Below, piece after piece: positions 33,758-41,812 of a DNA stretch of 64,000 nucleotides (positions are counted from its first letter, which is position 1; every line of letters starts with the position of its first letter). The notes below the pieces were generated by a model. The model did not search any database. It had not been told where the DNA came from and worked only from the letters and a program-made list of their open reading frames with translations. The translations under genes were made by a program, and so were the position numbers. Source of the stretch: Phototrophicus methaneseepsis. Lineage in GTDB: Bacteria > Chloroflexota > Anaerolineae > Aggregatilineales > Phototrophicaceae. The DNA lies in contig NZ_CP062983.1 of assembly GCF_015500095.1 (NCBI RefSeq), positions 5,332,001-5,396,000 of the forward strand. The letters are read 5' to 3'.

Positions 33758-36661
33758 ATGAGCGCAGCAGGATACATCATGGGCGCGACCTCTCCGAGTG
33801 GCGATCATTCATCGTCTTACGATCCTAAAAATGAGAATAACACGGGCTTACAAACAGCTGATATGGCGAATCCGGCTCTTTTCGACCAGGCCTTAGCAGC
33901 TGCGGGTATTGCCATTGGATATATGGATTCGACGGGTCGGATCCTTTCTGCAAACGATAGTTTGTCCAAATTATTGGGCGAGCCTATAGGGGCTTTGTTG
34001 GGCCGCCCCCTGGCGAACTATCTCATGTCAGATTGGCAGACAACGATCCATACGCGTATTGCAATTGGTCAGGCAGACCCGACCCCAGCACGTTACGTCT
34101 GCCAGCTCAAGCGCATGGACGATGGACAGCCGTGGGCAGCCCTGACGCTGATCCCTCTGACGGATAGCCCCGTCGAAGGCGCACTCTTCCAGGTCGTGTT
34201 GCAAGATATGACGTGGCAGCGCCATGCGATTTATCCGCATCAAAATGCCGCAACACGCTATCGGGACCTGTTTGAAGCCACAACCGACCCCATCGCCGTT
34301 GAGCATAACAACCGCATACTGGACGTCAACCCGGCCTTTGAACAGCTCTTTGGTTATACGCAGGATGAAGCCATCGGCAAGCAGCAGCTCGCTTATATTG
34401 CCCCAGAAGCGCACTTTAAAGTGCGCCAGCATCTCCAATCGCATCATAACCAGCCCATGGAAACAATCGCTCTGGATAAAATGGGCAATCGGTTCCCGGT
34501 TGAAGTACAGGGCAAGGTGATTGATTACCAGGGCGAGAGCGTTATTTACGTCACAATCCGTGACTTAAGAGAGAAAAAAGCTGCAGAACGCGCCATCCGC
34601 GAAAAAGATCAGCTTTATCGCATCCTGGCAGGCAACTTACCTAACAGCGCAGTTTGCCTATTCGACCCTGATATGCGCATCTTGCTAACGGAAGGCGACC
34701 TTCTCAGCATTAAAGGGGATATGGTCCCCCATGCGCTGAGCCAGGCCTGGAAAGGCAGCGAGGGCAAGTTTTTGTACGAGGCCTTCTCATCAGAACATGA
34801 TTTCATCGAACAGTGCCAGTACACGCTGACAGGACAGGCCACACAGCAAGAATATCGCTTTTCAAAACAGATCATTTTAATTGACACCCTGCCCGTCCAT
34901 GCGGAAGATGGTTCAATCCGTATGGGGATGGCGCTGGCGCGTGACGTCACTGAGAGCCGAATCGCCGCTGAACAACTGGCCGCCAGCGAAGGCCGGGTCC
35001 GTGCGCTGTTGAATGCGCTGCCGGATACGCTCTTCGTGCTGAGCAATGATGATGTTCTCACGACTTATCAAAGCGGTGATGATCCGCTGCTGTTGGGCGA
35101 TGACGGCTCAGTTGCAGACAATACCATCCAGACAGTCGGCTTACCGGAAAGAGTCGTCAATGAAATCCTGACGTACCGGGAACTTGCGCTGGAAACCCAT
35201 CGTACCCAGGCCTTCGAATGCCGCCTTGAGCTAGATGGCGAAGTGCAGCATTTTGACGCGCGCATGGTTTCGATCAGCGATGACGAGGTGCTAACGCTCT
35301 TCCGCAATATCACCCACCTGAAGCGCATCCAGGAAGAACTGGCCGAACATCTGGAAGAGATGACCCTACTGCGACAGGTCGATGAAGAATTCACGCAAAA
35401 CCTGGGCCTGCTCTATGTGATGTCTATGGGCCTGGATACGGTCTTGCGACAATCTGGCGGCCATGCAGGCTTTATTGTGCGATTTAAAGACCCGGATTCG
35501 CTGGAAATCGACCCTGAAAACTTCTATGTCGCGGGGGGCTACCAGATTGATGGCATCCAGGATGAACTCTCCAAACGCAGCAGTTTGGTCGCACGAGCAA
35601 TCCGTGAGCAAAAGCCCGTCATGCGCCATTACGATAAAGACGGCAGCGACCGCCTTAAAAATCATCAGGCGATGTTGCAAGATACCAGTGCCCAGATCGT
35701 CGTGCCGCTCTATTCAATGAATGAACAGCGGCGATTACTCGGGCTCGTTAACCTAGAGAGCAATCGTACAGATCGCTTTACAGAAGAGCGCTATGCCTTT
35801 GTGAAGTTGGTCGGTACACGCCTCGCCAGCACGCTCGATAACGCCAGCCTGCACAAGCAGACGGAAGAACAGCTTGAAGAACTGCGCGTGCTCTATGAGA
35901 AGGTCACACGACTGGAACAACTCAAAACGGATATGATCCGTATTGCCAGCCATGACCTCAAGAATCCGCTCGCTGGCTTAACTGGTCACCTGGAGATGCT
36001 GCGTTGGGACCTGGAAGGCACCACAACGGAAAGCACGCAGGTCCGGCTGAATAAAATGCGCGATGCGATGCGGAAGATGCAGGATATTACTACGGGCATT
36101 CTCTCCTTGGAGCGCATCGAACAGATGGCCCAGAACAGCACGGATAAGGTCTTTAACCTGAGCGAACTGGTGCGACGTACAGCCAATGAGCATGAAGACG
36201 AAGCAAAAGAGAAAAAGCAGGTCTTCATCCAGCAGATCTCCGGTACGCCACTTTATATCAATGGCGATGCCTTACAACTGCACGAAGCAATCAGCAACCT
36301 GATCGGCAACGCCATCAAATACACCCCGAAGAAAGGTTCCGTCAGCGTTTACCTGGAAAGAGGGGAAAGCCAGATCAACTTTAAAGTGGTCGATACAGGC
36401 TATGGCGTGCCAGAAGCACAACAAAAACGTCTCTTTGAGCCTTTCTTCCGCGCAAAAACGGAAGAAACGGCCAACATCGAAGGGACAGGGTTAGGCCTGC
36501 ACCTCGTGAAGAATATTATAGAGCGGCATGGTGGCGAAATGATTTTCGAGAGCGTCTATAACCAGGGGAGCACCTTCGGCTTCCGGTTACCGCTTGTCGA
36601 TGCCCCACCCAACGCGGGCCGCGACGACATCGACAACATGCGTTCAATGATGGTGGGTTAG
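33758..36661 (+). CDS. Cytoplasmic histidine kinase: multiple PAS-GAF-HisKA-HATPase
   Basis: This 967-residue sensor kinase has no TM helix or signal peptide. PAS-like domains are at about 40-155 (GIAIGYMDSTGRILSANDSL), 165-280 (LFEATTDPIAVEHNNRILDV), 285-410 and 415-530 (LLNALPDTLFVLSNDDVLTT). A GAF domain lies at about 540-700 (IVVPLYSMNEQRRLLGLVNL). His732 sits in RIASHDLKNPLAG. The ATPase has NAIKYTPKKG, DTGYGVPEAQQ and GTGLGLHLV. The PAS-GAF-kinase module is clearly paralogous to that of the preceding gene: linker MTLLRQVDEEFTQNL matches MILRQVDEEVAHSL. An ATG at 33779 is an alternative start. No receiver domain. Confidence 0.95.
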   Translation: MSAAGYIMGATSPSGDHSSSYDPKNENNTGLQTADMANPALFDQALAAAGIAIGYMDSTGRILSANDSLSKLLGEPIGALLGRPLANYLMSDWQTTIHTRIAIGQADPTPARYVCQLKRMDDGQPWAALTLIPLTDSPVEGALFQVVLQDMTWQRHAIYPHQNAATRYRDLFEATTDPIAVEHNNRILDVNPAFEQLFGYTQDEAIGKQQLAYIAPEAHFKVRQHLQSHHNQPMETIALDKMGNRFPVEVQGKVIDYQGESVIYVTIRDLREKKAAERAIREKDQLYRILAGNLPNSAVCLFDPDMRILLTEGDLLSIKGDMVPHALSQAWKGSEGKFLYEAFSSEHDFIEQCQYTLTGQATQQEYRFSKQIILIDTLPVHAEDGSIRMGMALARDVTESRIAAEQLAASEGRVRALLNALPDTLFVLSNDDVLTTYQSGDDPLLLGDDGSVADNTIQTVGLPERVVNEILTYRELALETHRTQAFECRLELDGEVQHFDARMVSISDDEVLTLFRNITHLKRIQEELAEHLEEMTLLRQVDEEFTQNLGLLYVMSMGLDTVLRQSGGHAGFIVRFKDPDSLEIDPENFYVAGGYQIDGIQDELSKRSSLVARAIREQKPVMRHYDKDGSDRLKNHQAMLQDTSAQIVVPLYSMNEQRRLLGLVNLESNRTDRFTEERYAFVKLVGTRLASTLDNASLHKQTEEQLEELRVLYEKVTRLEQLKTDMIRIASHDLKNPLAGLTGHLEMLRWDLEGTTTESTQVRLNKMRDAMRKMQDITTGILSLERIEQMAQNSTDKVFNLSELVRRTANEHEDEAKEKKQVFIQQISGTPLYINGDALQLHEAISNLIGNAIKYTPKKGSVSVYLERGESQINFKVVDTGYGVPEAQQKRLFEPFFRAKTEETANIEGTGLGLHLVKNIIERHGGEMIFESVYNQGSTFGFRLPLVDAPPNAGRDDIDNMRSMMVG

Positions 36662-36692
36662 TTCAGTCCAACATCGTCTATGTTATGATCAC

Positions 36693-36722
36693 TGTGATGG
36701 TGGCATCATAACCACCATCACA
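36693..36722 (+). terminator. Perfect 11-bp hairpin between kinase and Bles03-like gene
   Basis: Arms TGTGATGGTGG (36693-36703) and CCACCATCACA (36712-36722) surround an 8-base loop. It ends 24 bases before the next ATG. Without a T run it could be a terminator for the kinase gene or a structured 5' leader of the next gene. Confidence 0.5.
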
Positions 36723-36746
36723 ATCAGTCATGAATAGGCCAACAAC

Positions 36747-37205
36747 ATGAGCAGCACGAAGAAACCCCAACCACCTAATTTAGACCTCATCGCTATGGTC
36801 CAGAACGCGCGTATGCAGCATGACGATCACGTCATCCCATCAAAAGTCAATTCTATTTACTGGATCGAAGCCAAGCCAGCCACAGCCACCCATACTCCAA
36901 CAGCCCATACTCTGGAGATCCGCGTCACCACCAGTGTGCAAGCAGTCGATGCTTTATGGGAACGCGTCAAAGCCGCCACCCATGTCGGCGAACTCGGTTA
37001 TAAGTCCAAAGTCTCAACATGCCCAACTGAACCAGGCCAACCGCAGGATGCCCGCACGATTGTGATCTGTACCTATGACGCCACAGACACCGACCATGTG
37101 CAGCGCGTTGCGGACCACGTGCGGCAACTCGGCATTGCGGACGAAGCCGTCACTTTTGCGGCCATGAATGCCCGTGAGCGTCATATCAAAGGCCCTCAAG
37201 AATAA
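36747..37205 (+). CDS. Bles03/DUF1917-like small protein
   Basis: This 152-residue cytoplasmic protein resembles the putative phosphothreonine-lyase/Bles03 (DUF1917) group. The matching order is WIEAKPA, TSVQAVDALWERVKAATHVG, LGYKSKVSTCPTEP, then TIVICTYDATDTDHVQRVAD and VRQLGI. In that group the shape is a cluster of small strands and helices with a conserved YDxxDxxDVxRV segment. Function is not established in bacteria. The residues 15-60 insertion is Thr/Ala-rich and low-complexity. It follows the kinase gene by 85 bases, separated by a hairpin. Confidence 0.6.
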   Translation: MSSTKKPQPPNLDLIAMVQNARMQHDDHVIPSKVNSIYWIEAKPATATHTPTAHTLEIRVTTSVQAVDALWERVKAATHVGELGYKSKVSTCPTEPGQPQDARTIVICTYDATDTDHVQRVADHVRQLGIADEAVTFAAMNARERHIKGPQE

Positions 37206-37231
37206 GCTATTGATCGTTAGAAATTGCCGGG

Positions 37232-38056
37232 TTAAGCATTGCTGGCCTGTGTTTTTTGTCGCCGCAGGACATACCAGCAGCGGCTTTCTTGCGTCACAAA
37301 GTCAATGGCACAATAATGACGCTCAAAGGCCAATGTGAACACTTCACGGACGGCATAACACCAGCGCTGTGCTTGGGGTAAGTCATCGCGCATCATCGTG
37401 AGCGTATCGTAGGGCACTTCAACCGTTAGGTATTCCCCACACGTATGCCAATCAAGCGGGCGGATTTCCGGTTCGCCAGCCTCACTATGGGTCAGCAAAG
37501 CCGGAATTTCCAGCGGCAGTGACAAATGCGCGATTTCCCCCGTGGCATGAGCAATCACACGTGGATTCTCTAATTCCCATGTGACGATCAAGCGGTCTGA
37601 CGGCATCCCCTCATTGAGGCTATCATGCATAGGACCATAAAAATTGGGATGATACGTGTAGGCATGCCCCCCCAGCACATTCAGGTTGAAATTGGCATTC
37701 TGGCGCATCAACGGCATGAAGGTCCAGCCGATATGCGTAAAGCCCTGCTCAATGGCCCAGGCGCGCTGATTCATCTTGAGCCGCCGTCCAATCCCCTGCC
37801 GCTGATAAGCGGGATTCACGGCTGCCATATGGGACCACAACATCCAGCGCCCTTCCATCCGCGCTGGCAGCGCCAGGCTGAAGCCAATCATCGTATCCCC
37901 ATCGTAAGCGCCCTGCACATGCCCGCCACACAATGCCAAGATATGCGACATATGACCGGGCACTGCTTCGCTGGCATCGATCTGCCACACGAGCATTTCC
38001 ATACGCTGAATGTCTTGAAATTCTTCTGGAGCTTGTAGCGTTTTGTAGGCGATCAT
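37232..38056 (-). CDS. GNAT family N-acetyltransferase (predicted, COG3375-like)
   Basis: This 274-residue protein carries a GNAT fold in its N-terminal half. The acetyl-CoA loop is MAAVNPAYQRQGIGRRLKMN, followed by WAIEQGFTHIGWTFMPLMRQ and the FNLNVLGGHAYTYHPNFYG stretch typical of the COG3375 group. The C-terminal half (about 150-274) is an extra domain that the family shares. Start at 38056: GGGGAG lies 7 bases upstream on the minus strand, while a GTG at 38071 would add 5 residues. The acceptor is unknown. It converges on the Bles03-like gene, with 26 bases between stops. Confidence 0.88.
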   Translation of the reverse strand: MIAYKTLQAPEEFQDIQRMEMLVWQIDASEAVPGHMSHILALCGGHVQGAYDGDTMIGFSLALPARMEGRWMLWSHMAAVNPAYQRQGIGRRLKMNQRAWAIEQGFTHIGWTFMPLMRQNANFNLNVLGGHAYTYHPNFYGPMHDSLNEGMPSDRLIVTWELENPRVIAHATGEIAHLSLPLEIPALLTHSEAGEPEIRPLDWHTCGEYLTVEVPYDTLTMMRDDLPQAQRWCYAVREVFTLAFERHYCAIDFVTQESRCWYVLRRQKTQASNA

Positions 38057-38328
38057 ATATCGGCTCCCCACCGGGTATGGCGTAAAAGTGCGTCAACAAA
38101 AGTTCGTCAGTAAAAATGCATGTCACAATCCAGATGCGCCAGGAATGAGCCCGATAGAGATACTCATTGCAGGCTGTGCGCAGCCAGGGATATTACCCTA
38201 TTGGCCCAGCGTGTGTCATGTAATCCAACTTTGCAGTGGGCAGCGGGGCCGTTGATAACCAAGTTTTGGCTGAATACGCGCTGGAACGCTAGAATGGAGG
38301 GCCTTCTTACTGATAACAAACCACCGAG

Positions 38329-39396
38329 ATGAGACCGATGATTGTTGTTGATGCACATGAGGATATTGCCTATATCAAGGCTCTGTACGACCGTGACTAT
38401 CGCGTCAGTGCACTCACACACCGCCAGAATGAACAGGGCATGGGCCGTCCTGCGGCGACATTTGGCCTGCCAGATGCGATTTTAGGCCGGGTCGCGCTGG
38501 TCTTTGGTACGCTGTACGTCTCCCCTGCGCGGGCGAAGCTGTCATCAACGGCCAGTGAACCTTCTTACAGTACCCCGCAAGAAGCATATGATGCCGCTTC
38601 CTGGCAGCTCGATTATTATCGCCGTATCACCGATGAAGATGAACGGATGCGGCTGGTCCTGACACAGTCTGATTTGGATGAAGTCCTTGCCAGTTGGGAA
38701 GAAGGCAAACCCATGGACCAGCATCTACAGGGCCTGGTCGTCTTGATGGAAGGCGCGGACCCCGTCATTGAGCCGGAGCAGTTCGACGAATGGTATGAAC
38801 GCGGCGTGCGGGTGCTGGGCACAGCTTGGCGGCAAACGCGCTACAGCGGCGGCACAGGTGAACCGGGTGGGCTGAGTGCCCTGGGACGCGATTTATTGGG
38901 GCAGATGTCCAACTATAATGCGCTGCTGGATCTGTCGCATATGGCGGAGCAAGCCGTGTATGAATCCTTCGATATGTACGAAGGGCAGCTCTTCGCCAGC
39001 CACACCAACCCGCGCAAATTCTGCAATAGTGACCGTCACTTCAGCGATGATATGATCCGGCGGCTCGCAGAGCGGGATGGCGTGATGGGCGTTGTGATGT
39101 TCAACCGCTTCTTGCAAACAGGCTGGACGCCCAGCGAGCCCCGCCTGCCCCTGAGCGTGGTTTATGATGTCATTGACTATGTTTGCCAGCTTACGGGCAG
39201 CGCGCGCCACATCGGCATTGGCAGCGACTTCGACGGTGGTTTTGGCTCTGAGAGCATCCCCCAGGAGATGGAAACCGTCACCGATTTGTGGCTGCTGAAG
39301 GATGGCCTCAAAGAACGGGGCTACAGCGAAGAAGACATTGAAAATATCCTCGGTGGCAATATGGTGCGTATGCTGCGCCAGACATTGCCGCGCTAA
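38329..39396 (+). CDS. Membrane dipeptidase family M19
   Basis: This is a 355-residue zinc dipeptidase of the renal-dipeptidase (M19) family. Metal ligands are visible in order: VVDAHEDIAY (His, Asp), LMEGADPV (bridging Glu), LDLSHMAEQAVYE (His), FASHTNPRKF (His) and HIGIGSDFDGGFG (Asp). The C-terminal EEDIENILGGNMVRML is also typical. No signal peptide is present despite the family name, so it should be cytoplasmic. ATG codons at 38329 and 38338 are both possible. The natural substrate may be D-amino-acid or cyclic dipeptides; this cannot be told here. A hairpin terminator follows. Confidence 0.94.
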   Translation: MRPMIVVDAHEDIAYIKALYDRDYRVSALTHRQNEQGMGRPAATFGLPDAILGRVALVFGTLYVSPARAKLSSTASEPSYSTPQEAYDAASWQLDYYRRITDEDERMRLVLTQSDLDEVLASWEEGKPMDQHLQGLVVLMEGADPVIEPEQFDEWYERGVRVLGTAWRQTRYSGGTGEPGGLSALGRDLLGQMSNYNALLDLSHMAEQAVYESFDMYEGQLFASHTNPRKFCNSDRHFSDDMIRRLAERDGVMGVVMFNRFLQTGWTPSEPRLPLSVVYDVIDYVCQLTGSARHIGIGSDFDGGFGSESIPQEMETVTDLWLLKDGLKERGYSEEDIENILGGNMVRMLRQTLPR

Positions 39397-39451
39397 ACAG
39401 GGGTGAATAACCCGGATGGGCGAAATCGCCCTATGAAACTGCCCTGTTTTT
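39395..39451 (+). terminator. Compound terminator after the dipeptidase gene
   Basis: The outer arms AAACAGGG (from 39395) and CCCTGTTT (39442-39449) enclose an inner hairpin GGGCG-AAAT-CGCCC (39418-39431). A run of five T ends the structure. The first bases overlap the stop codon. Confidence 0.65.
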
Positions 39452-39562
39452 GATGATGATGGTGGGCGTTCGCCCGGTTGCCTGGGCGTGGTTCTGTAAC
39501 GACGATGAATCTGACGTGAGGTGTTGTGCGCTGCGCGGCACCTCACCTGGGATAATGATTTT

Positions 39563-40084
39563 ATGCAACGATTTGGGCAAGTCGGCATTGCAATCGGCAC
39601 ATTAGGCGTCATCATGACGATGATGGGCCTTTTTCCTGGCATCACGGGAGTCGCAGATACGCCCCGCATTGGGATTGTCCAGGTTGCGCTGTTGCTGATC
39701 GGGCAGGCGCTGCTGATGTTTGGCGCGATTGTCTACGTCAAATTCACATTTTATCTGGGGCAGCGGTCGAACTTGGCGCAACAGGTTGGCTTACGGCTGG
39801 CACTGACCGGGCTGCTGTTCGCCTCTCTAGCAGGGCTCTCTGATATTCTCGGCTTCGGCAGCCACATCCGCACGGAAACAACGGATATTTTCTTTGGGCA
39901 GTTACAGGCCTTCGGTACGCTCGCCAGCCTGAGCCTGTCCTCTGTAGGCGTGCTCATCTATGCCATTGGCGGGGAACCCAATACGGATATGACGCGCACG
40001 CAAGAGATGAAAATGCTTAAACTGACGCCGCCCACCCCGGAAAAACCGGAAGATAAAGAATCTACCCCCGTTAAAGCCACTTAG
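39563..40084 (+). CDS. Four-helix membrane protein of unknown function
   Basis: This 173-residue protein starts at the ATG at 39563; the frame extends to a TTG at 39521 with little support. Four TM helices lie at about 7-27, 38-62, 76-98 and 115-138. The tail (140-173) is charged and probably cytoplasmic. The second TM pair includes LLIGQALLMFGAIVYVKFTF, followed by the loop YLGQRSNLAQQVGLRLA. I do not recognise a family. It stands alone between the dipeptidase gene and an EthD gene. Confidence 0.7.
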   Translation: MQRFGQVGIAIGTLGVIMTMMGLFPGITGVADTPRIGIVQVALLLIGQALLMFGAIVYVKFTFYLGQRSNLAQQVGLRLALTGLLFASLAGLSDILGFGSHIRTETTDIFFGQLQAFGTLASLSLSSVGVLIYAIGGEPNTDMTRTQEMKMLKLTPPTPEKPEDKESTPVKAT

Positions 40085-40198
40085 TTCATACCACAACACC
40101 GCCCGCAATACCCCATCTATAGGATCTGTGCCTGCCTATCGGGCGCGCCATACCCTATAATCAGCCTTCAATGTCATTCATCTAGTGAGCGAGGCCAC

Positions 40199-40519
40199 AT
40201 GTCCAAGTTCGTCGTCATGTTTCGCCATCCAGCGGAAATGCATGTCTTTGAAAACATCTACACAGATTTTCTATCGCTTGTGGAACGCATGCCAGATATT
40301 CAACGGCGGCAAGTCGTCCATCTGACAGGCAGCCCCATGGGCGAAACGCCCTATTACCGCGTGCTGGAGCTTTACTTCGCTGATGAAGCCGCTATGCGAC
40401 AAGCCTTGATGAGCCCAGCAGGCCAGGAAGCCGGTGGCGAATTAGAGCGCTTCGGCCCAGATTCTATATTGATCTGGTATGGTGATGAGTATGAGGACGA
40501 TGGCGGCAGTAATACGTAA
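40199..40519 (+). CDS. EthD family protein
   Basis: This 106-residue alpha+beta ferredoxin-like protein is of the EthD group: KFVVMFRHPAEMHVFENIYT at the N-terminus, the central PYYRVLELYFADEAAMRQAL, and AGGELERFGPDSILIWYGDE. EthD was found beside the ethyl tert-butyl ether P450 genes, but most members act in unrelated pathways and their chemistry is unknown. No P450 or degradation gene is adjacent here. Confidence 0.8.
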   Translation: MSKFVVMFRHPAEMHVFENIYTDFLSLVERMPDIQRRQVVHLTGSPMGETPYYRVLELYFADEAAMRQALMSPAGQEAGGELERFGPDSILIWYGDEYEDDGGSNT

Positions 40520-40648
40520 AACAGGCTGTGCTCACATAGTATAACGCGATCCATACCATACCCACGCTTTGCCTACGGCATCTTTCAGGCCATGTTTCAT
40601 CTGTGATACGCTGGTCACACCGGACAATTGAGTGCGAGAGGCATCGCC

Positions 40649-41227
40649 ATGAGCCGCCATTTGTCGAGATACGTTTCGTTCAGGCACGATTCGCCTAGAC
40701 CACGCTCATTCAGACAGAAGTCGCTTCTTTTGTGGGCCCTAGTCGCTCTGGTAACGATCATCACCGTAGTAGCACCCGTCCAGGCAAAGGGTATGCCAAC
40801 GTTCTTCACAATTGAAGGCCCAGGGATTGATACCCCTCTACCTTTCGTCATGCAGCCCCTATCTGAACAAGCAGCACTCAGCCGCTTACTCAGCATCGAG
40901 CCAAAACCGAGTGGGGGTATCTTCGATCTTTTCGACGCGAGTGAGGCATTATCCGTCGACGAAGAAACTCTGGGACAACCCTATATCATCAAAGGGTATG
41001 TGGTCATAGAAGAAGATGGCGAGCAACGCCTCTTTGAGGATTTATTGACCCCGCTGTATTACTTTCCCCAAGAAAAAGGCCCCGGCATCGTCAAACATCT
41101 TGGGCCTGAAAATGTCTATAGTGAATATACCAATCACTTTTATACCATTGGGGAACCGCTGGAAGATGCTGTTCAACAGGCGTTGATTCTGGCCCGGTGG
41201 GAGGCGCTTAGAACAGCAGATATGTGA
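40649..41227 (+). CDS. Secreted protein of unknown function
   Basis: This 192-residue protein has a basic N-terminus of about 22 residues, then a hydrophobic helix (SLLLWALVALVTIITVVAPV) and an AQAKG-like cleavage site. It is exported or membrane-tethered. The mature part has beta-like segments FFTIEGPGIDTPLPFVM, QPYIIKGYVVIEEDGEQRLF and a PLYYFPQEKGPGIVKHLGPE stretch. I do not recognise it. I take the ATG at 40649; a TTG at 40628 is in frame. It is flanked by gaps of about 130-145 bp on both sides. Confidence 0.68.
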   Translation: MSRHLSRYVSFRHDSPRPRSFRQKSLLLWALVALVTIITVVAPVQAKGMPTFFTIEGPGIDTPLPFVMQPLSEQAALSRLLSIEPKPSGGIFDLFDASEALSVDEETLGQPYIIKGYVVIEEDGEQRLFEDLLTPLYYFPQEKGPGIVKHLGPENVYSEYTNHFYTIGEPLEDAVQQALILARWEALRTADM

Positions 41228-41282
41228 GGCAGATACACCCAGAAGGGCCCTAGTTGCCATAAAGCATAAGATAGCATTACAA

Positions 41283-41300
41283 TTACGTATTACTACGTAA
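41283..41300. promoter_or_regulatory. Palindrome upstream of a STAS-like gene
   Basis: TTACGTA-TTAC-TACGTAA is a perfect 7-4-7 palindrome. It lies 73 bases before the ATG at 41373 and 31 bases before a TATAAT (41332-41337). The position fits an operator or activator site. Confidence 0.4.
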
Positions 41301-41372
41301 GTATATTCCACAGTTTATGTCTTATGACTGATATAATACTCTCATCGGTTGATCCAAACAAAGGGCCCCAAT

Positions 41373-41765
41373 ATGCCAATCTGCGTTCGATGGTATGACC
41401 CTGAGGAGACTATACAAGTTTTTGAGGTTGTCGCACCATGGTCTGTTGACGACATTTACAGCGCCGTTGACAAAGGCTACCAAATGTCTCAACATAAACC
41501 TTACTTCGATATTATCTACGACCTCCGACGCAGCCAGAGTATCCCAACCAATTTTCGGTCGTCTATTAGCTATATGAGCCGTATGAAGCAACCCCAGGTG
41601 GGGATGCGCGTCGTTATAGGGATGGGCCGCCTTATCCCGCTGATTCTTGCTCTCGTCCGCGCCTTAAAACCCGATCTCATCGCAGGGATTCATACGGCTG
41701 ATACGCCGGAAGACAGCTTAACGATCATCCAGGGCTATCGCAAAGAACATTTGAAGGACTACTGA
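41373..41765 (+). CDS. Small STAS-like protein, family copy 3
   Basis: This 130-residue soluble protein is of the same shape as the copies at 8742 and 24106: YDPEETIQVFEVV, a helix WSVDDIYSAVDKGYQM, central strand FDIIYDLRRSQSIP, a helix, strand MRVVIGMGR and a last helix TPEDSLTIIQGY. It aligns best with copy 1 (YDDEKKTILCAKV, WTLSDFFSFY, VAFLVDLHH). AAGGG at 41361-41365 supports the ATG; a TTG at 41349 is in frame. A palindrome lies in the promoter. Function unknown; the fold call is inferred. Confidence 0.72.
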   Translation: MPICVRWYDPEETIQVFEVVAPWSVDDIYSAVDKGYQMSQHKPYFDIIYDLRRSQSIPTNFRSSISYMSRMKQPQVGMRVVIGMGRLIPLILALVRALKPDLIAGIHTADTPEDSLTIIQGYRKEHLKDY

Positions 41766-41812
41766 TTTAAGAGCTGTAGCGTGCTAAAGCTATAGCGTAG
41801 ATGCAAAGGCCG

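Noticed and set aside
38893-39669. A 258-codon open frame on the minus strand
   Set aside because: It is antisense to the M19 dipeptidase, whose metal ligands are all in place. Long frames opposite GC-rich genes are expected.
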